This document shows, one piece after another, positions 22,175 to 33,738 of a DNA stretch of 64,000 nt; position 1 is the first letter of the stretch, and each line of letters opens with the position of its first letter. Below the pieces are notes generated by a model. That model had not been told where the DNA came from. It made no database searches and worked only from the letters and a program-made list of their open reading frames with translations. Origin of the DNA: Gautieria morchelliformis. Taxonomy: Eukaryota > Basidiomycota > Agaricomycetes > Gomphales > Gomphaceae. Location: positions 94,513 to 158,512 of the forward strand of contig WHVA01000243.1 in the NCBI GenBank assembly GCA_015179125.1, read 5' to 3'. Both the position numbers and the translations under genes were made by a program.

Positions 22175-24600
22175 CTATGACCTCGGGGTAGAACTGGCTG
22201 CTTTGAGATGCTCAACAAACTCCACTAGGAAGCGCACCTGCTCATACGTCTCTATCGCTTTGACACTCCGTCTTCGCCTCACAACGCCGATGGCTCTTTC
22301 GACGAGCTCTAATGTGCCCCTCCGCACCTTAGCAACAGCGTCGCCGCGCTCAGTCACAGGATAGGCAATATAATCATCCACAGTAGGGTCTATCCGTCCA
22401 CATAATCCGAGTTTCAACATCCAGCAACACGCTACGAGTCCCGCACGACCTGTCGAGGACGTTAGCGTATCGGCTGGTCAGAATTAAAAAGTGCGCTAAC
22501 CAACTCCTCCACGACAATGGACAAGTACTGGGATGCCTTGTAGGGTATAGAAATGAATGATATATGACAAATGCTGATCAAACAGTGAAGGGCTGGGGGG
22601 ACTGAGTCCCTCGGGTATCGGTACGCTGGGAGCAGTGAGCATGCCGCTTAATGGCCACGCCGAGAAAGATCGCATACCGCAAAACGTCCAGCCCTACCGC
22701 TTGTGCTATTTCAGAATACTGCGGCCAAGAAGCACCAAGAAATTCAAGTTCCTCATCATCCAAACAGCTGCAGAAGACTGGGTGAGCATATGGTAACGAT
22801 ACTCCAAGCAATACGTGCCATATGATGCATCCAACCCCTAGTGCCTTGACGCGTCGCAAGTCATGGCCCAGGTCACGACTAACGTACATAGCATGTGATG
22901 AGTCGTATGATGGAAAAAATTAACCTGACCATACCATATAGCACCCCGGCCTTTGACAGGGCCTGTTAAACGCACTGTAAATGATAGCATTAGGTCAGTA
23001 GACTCGGAAACAATGGAACTGTCCTGACCTTTTTTGCCAGGGCAGGAAGACAAAAGCATGTTCCCGAGGGCTGGCCGAAGAGAGGGCACGAAACTAGGTG
23101 CAGCATCCATGGCCCATGGGGATGAGATGTCCCTTACCACCGGATGTGACACTGCAGCCCTTTCTATGGCTTTAGCATTGTCGATGCCGGCAAGTATGTC
23201 AGACGACATCGCGCAGACAACTTCTGGTAATGGCGGGGGCGATGTAATGACCTTTGAGGTGCTTTCCGGTAGGATCAGGGACGAGGGTAGCAATGAAGGA
23301 GGGGCAGAGTGACAACGATCCTGGAGAGATGGTGGACTAAGTGCTGATATGGGAGGTGAAATTAAAGTGCTTGTCTGGCCAGGCCCTGGGGCTAGACTTT
23401 CAGAGGGTTGGGTGACGTCAGGTTCGCCATATCGTTGTAACCAGTTACTGGAATGGCGAACATTGCCATCTTGAGCAGCAGGCGAGCTTCCCGTTGTGAT
23501 AAACACTGGTTCATGCATGCCGTACGCGCCCAGCGGGAATTGGTTTGGAGCAGGCGGCGTGACACCATTCATCGGGAATGGTAGACTACTATTGGTCACA
23601 CGCATTAACGGATGGGAGCGGACCAATTCGGTGGAAGAAGAGGAAGAATGGGCTATAAGATGGTGGAGCAGAAGGGAAGGTGGGAGATCGAACATTTGCG
23701 AGGAGTGTTGTGGGGCGCAGGCCAAATGGGACGTGATTAATGGTAGAAGTTCAAAGGGAACGATGGGCGAGATACTGGAAACGAAAAATAATGAATCATT
23801 GGATCGATTCGGGGAGGAACGTGCTTACTTGATTGGATGCGATTCAGATGTCTTAGCATACGAATTTAAATTAGGTTGCTGAAAAGCGACTCGAGGGGAT
23901 AATTGAGGGATAGTGATAATTGACAGCGGGGAAGACATGGCCACAGAGAGTTCACGTTGCAAATTAAGTGTCGGGAGGTGGTTGAGTGTTGGGCAGGGTT
24001 TACCGTGGTGCGCAGCTGGAGACTGGTGTTCAGGACCAGTTGTGTGCACTGGTATGAGGGACGGTACAACATTCTCCTGCTGGACTTGGATCGAATCTGC
24101 GAGGTATTTCGATATGTGATTCCGAAGTGGATCCACACCCATGAAATCACTCGGGGACTCCCTAGGTGTTTTTGCTGGCCACCAGAGTCTCTGTTGGCTA
24201 TGCTGGACTTGACGTGCCTGTAGTTCCCGCACGTGGTCCGGCAACTGAATCGACAACGGGATGTACATTATCGGGGCGCCTGGATACTCGAACTTAGTCC
24301 CACCAACAATGGCACACGCTGCGCCGAGAGCCGAATACGCACCACTAGGACCAAACTTCAGCCTGTTATATTCCGAAGCGTGGTGCTGACTTGCGAGATA
24401 TGCAAGCTATACCAAAAACGCGTGAATACGCCTGAATAATCCATCAACGACCTATATACCTGGGACGCCATCCTCTTCTCCTCCATGCACACAGGGCTCG
24501 CGCTCAGTTGGAGTTGTTGCTGAGGGAGCGAACGGCCCACCTCCTCGGGAGGAGGCGATACCAGAGGCATGGGCAGGGAGGAGACCAACACTTGGGTCAT
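22175..24600 (-). CDS. Dual-specificity / protein-tyrosine phosphatase with long disordered N-terminus
   Basis: Eight exons can be read with phases that agree: 24600-24460, 24406-23829, 23774-23029, 22974-22935, 22878-22819, 22767-22678, 22625-22501, 22449-22175, giving about 684 aa. The C-terminal 220 residues form a cysteine-phosphatase domain: SSCPGKKVRLTGPVKGRG, CRDLGHDLRRVKALGVGC, CLDDEELEFLGASWPQYSEI, then the P-loop HCRGGVGRAG (HCX5R, near residue 590) split by the last intron, and VVRRRRSVKAIETYEQVRFL. This resembles fungal CDKN3-like/DSP enzymes that remove phosphate from Tyr or Ser/Thr. The first 450 residues are Pro/Ser-rich and probably unstructured. The intron at 22818-22768 appears to use a GC donor; all others are GT-AG. 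No break was seen, so it is likely functional. The substrate is unknown. Confidence 0.88.
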
Positions 24601-25490
24601 GGTGTGGATGATCTGGGTCTCGTGACCTCAATGCCATACCTTAGCGAGTACGTGAAATCGTCGGAGTTTCTTACACCGAACCCAAGCTCTTGTTAGTCCT
24701 CGTATACTGCAAGTAAGAATACCATTTCGTGGCCTTTTGTTTTCATCGGATGTTCTTTCAGCGAAATTAAAGAAGTATGAAGGAAGTCACTAGAAACGAA
24801 CGCTCCATACTAGTAACTGTGCGTTCGGATGCCTCGGGGTAATTATTTTATTCTTCAGGAATGTCTTTATATAGGTTGAACGTTGAAACGTTGAACGTCC
24901 GATCCCGGTTCATGCAGGCAACATGCCAGCAGTTGGGGATTTGTCTCCATCTGCATCTCCGTTCTATTTGGGTATGATGTGTATGATCAGTATATGTTTC
25001 TATAGCTTTTATCATCCCCTGATTATTGCGTGAACTTCCATTACTTACACGCAGCCTAATCGCGCGACATAGTACAGGGTGCCTAGCTAGCTAGTGTTTC
25101 CTACCCATCTGGTTCTAGTCGTTTGTCCGATGGCGTCCGCTCCGTCTGCATGTGATCCTCTCAGACTTCTATCATCAATCGAGTCCTTCGGCTCGTGAAA
25201 AGTATCGTCTTCCGTACCGTATGGTCATTTATCATACTGGTGCGATGTTGCCCATTGCCAAATCATTCCCACCTTGATGCTGGAGGCATAAAACTAAAAA
25301 TGCTACCTGTCATTTTCCTTTAGCCAAGGGCTCATGTTGTCCTCTTGCTTCTTACACTATTCACTGCCAGTGCCAGACTTTCTTCGTGTAGTCAGACTCA
25401 CGACAGCTTACCTTCGATCTTCCCCCCGCATCTCAAGGTAAAGCCCAAAAAATATGCATACCTTTAGTGATCACAAAACCATGTGGAAGA
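24601..25490. other. Intergenic region upstream of the phosphatase gene
   Basis: No coding frame or repeat family was recognised. A short GTTGAACGTTGAAACGTTGA run lies at about 24878 and could be a regulatory repeat, about 280 bp upstream of the start codon. Confidence 0.4.
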
Positions 25491-25497
25491 CGACAAT

Positions 25498-26366
25498 GTG
25501 AGCTAACACATCATTCACCATCACTCTCACCATATAACCACTCACCCCTTTCCAATGCCGTAATGTGCCACTATCCCCATCATCCATTGCCTCTGGCCCC
25601 ACACTGATGCTTGCATGATCGGAAAGTATTTGCGCTATGCCTCACCCGCCTTTCACACAGGGTTGAGCCCTTGGACAAGAGAAGTAGTGTGGGTTAGAAC
25701 ACATGCAACTCCCAAGGTGTGGTAACCCATTTCACTTTACTAAACCACCTCCCTGCCATTTCATGTTTGTATCAAACCACTACTTCCATTGTATATGTGT
25801 CCTCCCTATTATATATTCCACCTCACACCTCCTGTATCATTCCAACCCATCATGGCCCCTCTCTTATTTGCTGCTACCATGCATCCCTTCGGTATAAGTA
25901 GCCTGCATTCACATGTACATTCTCTAGTTCAATTATCATATGTCTTCCTTGTGTGCTACCTTGCCACAATGTGATTATCATCCTGAACCTCCCCTTCTAG
26001 GTTACCACCTTAGGAAGGAGTGGGACTTCACTCATGAGTCCTCACCTCTCATCTTCACTACTTTTCCCTTCGGGGTCACCCCCTGCTGTTGGCGAAGGCC
26101 TCAGCAGGAGAGCCTTTGCCAATGAAGGGATCGTTCAAACTTGAATGACCTTTCGGCTGAGCCTTGCACATTATATCATTGAAGCTACATGAGCCATTCA
26201 CTTTGACTGTAGACCAGGGTCCTTTATACAGATTACCCTACACCTCACACACCTTTATGGGTTCAGCCCTCTTCACCGAACCACATCCTTCACTTCTCAA
26301 GGCTTCAGGCATTCGCCGTGTCCACCTATCCATGATTCACTGACACACGATATTAAACACCCAAAA
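25498..26366 (+). mobile_element. Old solo LTR (family X, copy 3), split by gypsy element B; its last 18 bp are at 35337-35354
   Basis: It aligns in pieces with the two solo LTRs at 29609-30878 and 31966-32960. Shared blocks include a TATAAGTAG promoter-like box (about 25890), CACATGTACATTCTC then AGTTCAATTATCATA (about 25910-25940), a TTGGCGAAGGC...GAAGGGATCGTT block (about 26085-26130) and a CACGATATTAA tail (26347). The tail CCAATCATGACA resumes at 35343 after the gypsy insertion, which dates this LTR as older than element B. The left edge is uncertain by tens of bases. Confidence 0.65.
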
Positions 26367-26602
26367 TGTAAATACATATAGTTACCTGTATTGCCTTGCG
26401 GCAATACATAATGACTGGTTGCTTACATAGCACCAGTGGGTCCTCATGGACCCACTGTATAGTTCTTGCATGGGAATCCCCCGGGAATCCCCAGATTAAC
26501 CTTACTACTTGTAAACCATTACTACATCATATTAGAATCACCATTATTTGGTCAAGTTCTGCTACCTTGTGATACCACAAGTACTAAGCCATCTCTCTTA
26601 CA
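26367..26602 (+). repeat. 5' LTR of gypsy element B
   Basis: Contains several short perfect hairpins: GTATTGCC/GGCAATAC, CAGTGGGTCC/GGACCCACTG and CTTGTG/CACAAG. Confidence 0.88.
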
Positions 26603-26690
26603 CTTTTTTGAACTTCCAACAGCTGTTTTCCCAGCAAACAGTTGAAAAGTGGTTCCTGCAGCATCTTAGACAAGATCACTGTGCTGACGA

Positions 26691-27080
26691 TTGAAAAATC
26701 ATCAGAAAATGAACGTAGTACAACATACTACAATCAACTGCGCACCTGTGATGTACCCGCTCAGTCAAACGACACGATCAAGCAGTTCGCGCAACAAAAA
26801 CCCGGTGCAGCCTAGTGACACCATGGCTGATGCTACCTTGAGTTCAGGGCCCAAGGAAGTAGAAGATGGCGAAGTCATAGACCTCGCCGCACCCGTCCTA
26901 GTACCAGAGGACATGGATACCATCAACCACATGTCTCCGAGCGTGGATGAAGTGGAAGAACAAGACGGGGACAAGTCACAATCCCCATCCCGCTCGCCCC
27001 CGCCTCGTTACAAGGGCAAGGGTCGAGCCAGATCGCCCGTCAGCAATGACGAAGGCTCAGCATCGGACCGGATGTGGTGA
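26691..27080 (+). pseudogene. Gypsy element B: leader/gag-like acidic region
   Basis: A stretch rich in Asp, Glu, Ser and Pro (EDGEVIDLAAPVLVPEDMDT; SPSRSPPPRYKGKGRAR). No capsid or zinc knuckle is seen, so the assignment to gag rests on position only. Confidence 0.4.
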
Positions 27081-27184
27081 CAAGTCAAGAGCCGCGACGC
27101 AGCCCCCCAGTCAAAAGATCAGACAACCATTGCCCCTCCCAAGGAACAACGTCAAAAATGACGAGCGCCTGATGACAGTCAGGA

Positions 27185-29603
27185 CTTGGAATACTTGAGC
27201 TCAAGCTGTGGCTTGGCCATATTATAGATGGCCAAGGAGTGCACATGGATGGTGATAAAATGCAATGCATCCCGAGTGGAGGAGGCCTCGTATGTTTAAC
27301 GACGTATAGAGGTTCCTTGGCCTCGTCCAATACCTGGCACACTACATGCCAGACCTCAGCGCATACACCACCCCTTATCAGGATGCGTGCACAATGTGGA
27401 AAGTATTGCCGGCGGGTTGTGTACGCAGTGAGGGTTCGTGAGGTCGTAAAAGCGTGTAGAGAGAATAAGATGAGAACAACTTCGGTTGTTTGCACTAACA
27501 CCGCGTGCAGTGACAACTACGCTAGACACCGACTGATATTGCTCCATCCAGTCAAAGGAAAAACTAGCCTCTGTGGGCTTCAATCAATAGTGCAAGGTTG
27601 GAGTTTAACTGCCTAGTGTTTCTATCATACATTGCTAGCTATTTATGTGTTTGGAGCGAGCCCGTACTAAACTAGATATGATAGGGGTTTATGGAGCAGC
27701 GAGTGCCGCCGGTGCGCAATGCATGCACCGGTGCCAAGGCTGTACCTGATCATATGTAGCCTAATATATGCGTCAGAAACGATGGTGCGCTTCCCATGCT
27801 CCATCTCGGATCTAGCCCTCGGTCGGCCCTGGAACCGGGCTCAGGGTCGAAGCCACCGGTTAGAGGCACGCGTGAGTGACAGCGCGCGTGCATGCCCTAG
27901 AGTGCGCCGGCATTGCATATGGATGTAGATATGGAGTCAGAAGGTCGTTAGGGGTTTGTTAGTGATGAATATGAATGTATAGCTTGATTTTCCTATTCAT
28001 AACACACAACAACCATCCATTTCAATGGACGCTGTTGCTGGACAAATGCTTCCAAAGCATAAGGGCATTGGCCTGCAAGGCCCCGATCCTGCGTCCAATC
28101 AACGCATGGAACGCGGACCCGATATGGGTCATCATTGACGGTTCAAAGTCTGGTGTCAGAGCCGTCTACGGCCAGGGATCAGACTGGAGAATGTGTTGAC
28201 CAGCTGGCTTCTTGTCAAAGAAGTTCGGTGTTGTGCAGCAACACTACAGAACACACGAGCACGAAACCATCACCGTGATTGGGGCCCTCATGAAATGGAG
28301 GACAAACTCCTAGGGCAAAAGTTCACCCTAGTCACGGACCACAAGGGTCTCGAGTACTTAGAGACCTAAAAGAACCTGTCTGATAGACAGGTCTGGTGGT
28401 GGGAGTTCCTATCCCGCTTCAATTACAACACCATCCACGTTGACGACGTTGAGAACAAAGCTTATCCTGCTACTATGAAAGCGATACGGGTGATGAGAAG
28501 CACCCAGACCATGTCTTTGTCAACACAGATGGGCGACTAGACCCAGATGGTGAGCTAATGCCCACCGACCGATACATGGAGCTGCGTACAGCAGCTATGA
28601 GGTGATCAACTCGCCTTGCGGAGAAAACAGAGCCGCGAACATTAGAAGCAGCGGCCATGAACGAAGGCTCCGCCAAGGAACCTCACCACAACGTGTTGTT
28701 GCCAGACAATGACAATGACGACAACGTCCGCGTCCTTGCCGCAAGCAATGACGGAGCCTCCCTATGCGTAAGTGTAGAAGGAAACATGGACCTACCAGAG
28801 GTCCTATGCGACTCCTACCATAAGGAGCCCATGTTCGCGAAGATCATAGAGAACCCGGATGCACATCCAAGATTCGGCATCCGGGATGGGCTGGTTTGGA
28901 CAAAGAATCAGCTCAAGAGGGATGTCATAACCATCCCTCGGAACGTATTTCAAGGGGGAAGGAAGCTGATTGAAATTATAATCGATCATGCCCACCAGAC
29001 AATTGGCCACTATGGTCAACTGAGAACTTCAAATTACATTTGAAGAATGTACTGGTGGCCCAGTATGGCCTCAGACATCGAGGCATTCTGCACTTTGTGC
29101 GCGAAGTGTCAGACTACCAAGACAGGCACACAGTGGCCCGCAGGACTACTGCATAGCCTGCCCATACCCGATAGACCGTGGCAATCTATCAGTATCGATT
29201 TCATGGGCCCACTGCCCAAATCGATGACTGTGATTACCTCATGGTAATCATAGATAGACTCATGTCTCACGTACACCTCGTCCCAACAACGACGAGCGCG
29301 ACAGCCAAAGGAATAGCCTGGCTATTCCTGAAAGAGGTCGTAAGACTTCATGGAGCCCCAGACTCCATAGTCTCAGATCAAGACTTGAAATTCACGTCCA
29401 TATTCTGGCGTGAGCTTCAACGGCTCATGGGGACAAAACTCCTCATGTCCACCATGTTCCATCCTCAAACGGATGGCACGACCGAATGGGCAAACTGTTC
29501 AATAGGCTAGGTCCTTCGATCAGTCATCAAGGATGATCAAAAGGACTGGGCCAACAAGTGCCCAATGGTCGAAGTTGCATTAAACAGCAACATCAGCTCG
29601 ATG
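27185..29603 (+). pseudogene. Gypsy element B: RT tail, RNase H and integrase remains
   Basis: RT thumb-like text (GHIIDGQGVHMDGDKMQCI, about 27.22 kb) runs into a solo LTR (27395-28004). RNase H resumes at about 28.01 kb (HPFQWTLLLDKCFQSI; LVTDHKGLEY at about 28.33 kb). The integrase zinc-binding part (IDHAHQTIGHYGQLRT... CTLCAKCQTTK) and core (ISIDFMGPLPKS; PDSIVSDQDLKFTSIFWREL; MFHPQTDGTTEWAN) follow to the next insertion at 29609. Fossil with multiple breaks. Confidence 0.82.
27395..28004. mobile_element. Solo LTR (family Z) inside gypsy element B
   Basis: A 610-bp block TGTGGAAAG...TTCATAACA with the 5-bp TSD CACAA (27390-27394, 28005-28009). It splits the RT/RNase H text, which resumes directly afterwards. 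No internal domains, so probably a solo LTR. Its orientation cannot be decided from the TG...CA ends. Confidence 0.75.
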
Positions 29604-29608
29604 ACAGG

Positions 29609-30878
29609 TGTCATGACGCGTTTATTTCCCATACTCAGATGCCCTGTTCTCCCATTTCTCGCCCCACCTCCGTGTTCTTTCAGATCGCCCTTGCCGTGTT
29701 CAGCAACTGATCTTTGCTGTTCGCGCCATTTACCATAGCCACGCCGTCAAAGCAGGATCGACGTCTTTGGACTGACTTGGCAGTCATCGCTGGGCCTATC
29801 ACCTCCTCTGCTCAACCCTCTTTCGATGGTGTTCCTATGATTGGATTGTCATGACTTGTGTATTTCCTGCACCTTGTTATCCCCATTTCCCCTTTTGCCA
29901 CTCCTCCCCCGTGTTCGCTCGGCTTCGCCCTCCACCTCGACCACTCCTGCCCTGTCATCTCCATTTGCCCTTCCTCGAATTTCGCCGAACAGCCATTCGC
30001 TGCTCACATCATTCGCCAGCAGGCACACCATTAAATCACGATCAACATCCCTATCCGGCATGATGGATCATCAGTAGCTCCATCAGCTTCTTGGTCCAAC
30101 CCCCTTTTGGTGTTCATATGAGCAGGGTGCGTTCGCGGGACGTTCTACCCGTAGGTCGTGTGGGATCAACCCAGCAGATGAAGAACCCGTGCAGGGCGGT
30201 GTATATGCGGGCCCCAAGACATGATTTCGTACATAGGTGCCTTCGCCACCTTTACTCTCTGTCGTTTCATGTTCGCACTCTTCCCTCACTCTATTGTATG
30301 TTTATTCCATCTACTTAGTATCATGACTGCGCACCCCTATCCAACCCTGACTCACGACGGCCTCTTTCCTATTTGCTGATACCTTACGAGCATTCAATAT
30401 AAGTAGTTTACATTCACATGTATATTCTCCAGTTCAATTATCATACGTCGTCCATCTTGTGCAAACTTGACCTCACTGTGATCATCGTTTTGAGCCTTCT
30501 CCTGGAGATTTCTATCTTCAACCAGAAGAGGACTTAGGCATCACTGGTGAGTTCTCATACTTCATCTTCGTTACCTTAGCCTTTGAACTATTTTCTGTGC
30601 TGATGGCGAAGGGCTCCGAAGGAGCACCTTCACCGGCGAAGGGATTGTTGCTACTTAGACAACCCTTCCGTGACACCTTGTACGTTACATCGTCAAGTGC
30701 CACGGGCTATTTCGCTATGACTGTAGATAGGGCGAGCTCCGCTCGGGCAGCCCTCTTATCTTGTGAACATTTATTGGTTCACCTATTCGCCGAATGGCAT
30801 ACTTATTCGCACAAGTCATTCGGGCATTCGCTGTGTTCACTAATACACGATATTAACGCCTAAAAACCAATCTTGACA
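29609..30878 (+). mobile_element. Solo LTR (family X, copy 1) inside gypsy element B
   Basis: TGTCATGACG...ATCTTGACA with TSD ACAGG (29604-29608, 30879-30883). It splits the integrase text of element B. A second TGTCATGACTTG start lies at 29847, and 29609-29846 resembles the beginning of the LTR, so the 5' part is duplicated. It carries ATATAAGTAGTTTACATTC as a likely promoter (about 30400). Confidence 0.8.
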
Positions 30879-30883
30879 ACAGG

Positions 30884-31549
30884 GTTTGCACCCTTCAAGC
30901 TGAACCACGGATATATGCCACGGATCGACCTGCCAATGGCCACAGACACTCCCTTCAAGGGAGTGATGAAATTTGCACATCAGGCTCGATGGAATCTGAT
31001 GGCAGCACATGATGCAATCATAGAGCATTGCGTGACGCAGACGTTTCACGCAAATAAGAAACATTGCGAAGGGACATGTATGCGGTGGGAGACCGTGTAT
31101 ACTTGTCAACCCAAAACCTGACCATACCAAAAGGAAGGGCCAGGAAGCCAGTACCATGATATATTGGACCATATCGCGTGAAGGAGGCCCACAATGACAC
31201 CTCAATGGTAACCCTCGAATTACCAGAGGAATTGACAAACTGGCACATTGTGCCAACATTTCATACCAACCTCATACGAAGGTATGAAGCAAATAACGAC
31301 AATCTATTCCCTCGTCGAGAAGCAAAGTCATTTTATGACTTTGGAGCGAATGACGAGGAAGAGTGGCTCATCGACGAGATCTTATCCCACCAATGGATAA
31401 ACTCGAAGGACCTACAGTTCCAAATCAGGTGGACTCTAGGAGATGTGACATGGGAGCCCATGTCATTGTGTAAGGACCTTGAAGCCCTAGATATCTATCT
31501 AGAACTTCGAGGAGTGGCCAAACCTCGCGACCTCCCTAAATGGCATTAG
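30884..31549 (+). pseudogene. Gypsy element B: integrase C-terminus and chromodomain
   Basis: Text resumes as FAPFKLNHGYMPRIDLPM, passes a GPYRV-type linker (about 31.17 kb), SMVTLELPEELTNWHIVPTF and ends with a chromodomain-like stretch EWLIDEILSHQWINSKDLQF followed by IRWTLGDVTWEP. Confidence 0.75.
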
Positions 31550-31659
31550 GTTGTGTCGGTCATGTGTGATCACCTGACGCGCCAAGCCACCACGCTATAA
31601 ACTTTCACCTCGGATCTCTCTGAGGGCGCTTCGCTCCTTAAGAAGCAACCACCACCATC

Positions 31660-33175
31660 TTCTAATGAAAATGGATGGGATCAAAGAACCCATGGACGTT
31701 GAGCCATCAACATCCACGCCACAGCCAGCGGTCCCAAAGAAGGGGGGCCACCACGATATTCTCACAGAAGCTAGCTCCCGAGAACTGGGAAATAGCATTG
31801 TGGAACGATGGGTTTGTTATTATCCATTCGGATAAATGTGAATGTTGCGAGTCATATGCAACCCACTTAGTGGAGTCATCCAACTCCGGTAAGATATGAA
31901 TTGTAGATGATGATATTGCCTACGCAGTCGAAGACACCTGGCCCTGGATCACCAAAGGGGCCAGGTGTCACAACCCATCTATTTCCCTTATCCAGCCATC
32001 CCTATTTCCCCTTCGCCGCTCCTCCTGCATGTTCGCCCTTTCCTTTCACTACTCCTCCTCTATGTTCGCTGCATTCGCCGAACGACCATTTGCTACTCGC
32101 ATCATTCGCCAACAGGCACACCATCAAACACGATTGACCTCCTTTACCCAGCCTGATGGTTCATCACTGGTCCCATCATCTTCTCGACTCAACCCCCTTA
32201 GGTGTTCGCATGGCCAGAATGTATTCGCGGGACGTCCTACCTGTGGATCGTGTGGGATCAACCCAGCAGACGAAGACTCCGTGCAGGGTAGCGTGTATGC
32301 GGGTCTCAAGGCGTGTTTTCGTACATAGTACATTCGCTCTATTTCCTCCCTGTCATTTCACATTCGCACTCCTCCTTCTTTCTATTGTATATGTGTCTCA
32401 CTTATTTGTATCCTGACTGCACACCCCTATCCAACCCTGACTCATGATGGCCTCTTTCCTATTCACTGATATCATATGAGCATTCAATATAAGTAGTTTA
32501 CATTTACATGTATATTCCCCAGTTCAATTATCATACGTCTATCTTGTGCAAAACTTGACCTCACTGTGACCATCGTCTTGAGCCCTCTCCTATAGATTTC
32601 TATCTTTGACCAGAGGAGGACTTAAGCACCACTGGTGAGTTTTTGTACTTCACCTTCGCTACCTTAGTCTTCATACTATTATCTGCACTGTCAGTGAAGG
32701 GCTCCGAAGGAGCACCTTTGCTGGCGAAAGGATTGTTGACAACCTTTCTGTGACACCTTACACGTTACATTGTCAAGTGTCACGGGCTACTTCGCTATGA
32801 CTGTAGATAGGGCGAGCTCTGTTTCGGGGTGCCCTCTTACCTTCTGAACATTTATTGGTTCACCTTATTTGCCAAACAGCACACTCCCTCACACAAGCTA
32901 TTCAGGCATTTGCTGTGTTCACTAATACACAATATTAACACCTAAAAACCAATCTTGACACCAGGCGGATGGCAGTCGAGGACGCTCAGGCAGAGATTGA
33001 GTGCCTCAAGCGGGACCTGGTGTCTGAACGTGAGCGAGTCTCACATTGGGACGACAAAATCCACGAGTTGAAACAACAACTCGAAGGAGCCAGGCAGATG
33101 CGCCCCGCCCTGCCATGGCCAAAGGCTCAGCCTGCGGCCGGTCCATCATCCCACCGGATGGCTCCACTGCCATAG
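31660..33175 (+). pseudogene. Gypsy element B: post-pol coding-like region, first part (coiled coil), split by a solo LTR
   Basis: After the chromodomain, frames such as PMDVEPSTSTPQPAVPKKGG (about 31.69 kb) and, beyond the solo LTR, EDAQAEIECLKRDLVSERER and WDDKIHELKQQLEGARQ (about 32.98-33.10 kb) read as an acidic leader and a coiled coil. This is not a standard gypsy part. It is part of a broken element. Confidence 0.5.
31966..32960 (+). mobile_element. Solo LTR (family X, copy 2) inside gypsy element B
   Basis: TGTCACAACCC...ATCTTGACA with TSD CCAGG (31961-31965, 32961-32965). It is 995 bp and closely related to 29847-30878, including the ATATAAGTAGTTTACATTTA promoter-like block and the GAAGGGCTCCGAAGGAGCACC hairpin region. 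Confidence 0.82.
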
Positions 33176-33218
33176 CACGAAAAAGGGGCGACACTAGGCC
33201 CAGGGGCCATGCCCCTCT

Positions 33219-33619
33219 CACTGCAGGCATATAAAAGTTTTCTTGTCTGAAAAACTGTTGAAAAAACTGTAAAGATTTTCCAAATATTTTTAGTGTTTTT
33301 TTATGTAAAAAAAAAAATAGTAAAATTTTGTGTTTTTATTAGAATTTGTTGAGCAAGAAAATTGTAAAAAAATTCAAAGTTTTTTTCAGGATTTTTTATG
33401 GGTTTCTCTGTGTTTTCACAAAGAAACTTATAAAAAGACATAAAAAACCCTGCAAAAAACTTTAAACTTTTTTTACAATTTTCTTACTCAACAAATTCTA
33501 ACAAAAACACAAAATTTTGTTAAAGATTTTTTACATTAAAAACACTAAAAAAATTTGGAATATCTTTACAGTTTTTTGAACAGTTTTTCAGACCAGAAAG
33601 CTTTTATATGCCTGCAGTG
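33219..33619. mobile_element. Palindromic AT-rich MITE
   Basis: A 401-bp element whose two halves are inverted repeats almost to the centre. Ends are CACTGCAGGCATATAAAAG and its complement. Flanked by TCT on both sides (33216-33218, 33620-33622), a possible 3-bp TSD. It has no coding capacity and could fold into one long hairpin. The transposase that moves it is unknown. A 3-bp TSD would suit PIF/Harbinger, of which a remnant lies at about 35.5 kb, but the sequence does not prove the link. Confidence 0.75.
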
Positions 33620-33738
33620 TCTTGACAGGCCTGGCTCTGGCCAGCTGAATCACAGAGCCCTGCGCTGCACCTGTTGAGGACGCCTGTGCAGTGTCCAGAC
33701 AGCGACAGTCACGATGCTGTCGACTGTGACAGTGCCGT

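Noticed and set aside
27239-27616. Open frame across the RT/solo LTR junction
   Set aside because: It mixes RT text of gypsy B with LTR sequence across the TSD, so it is a chance frame.
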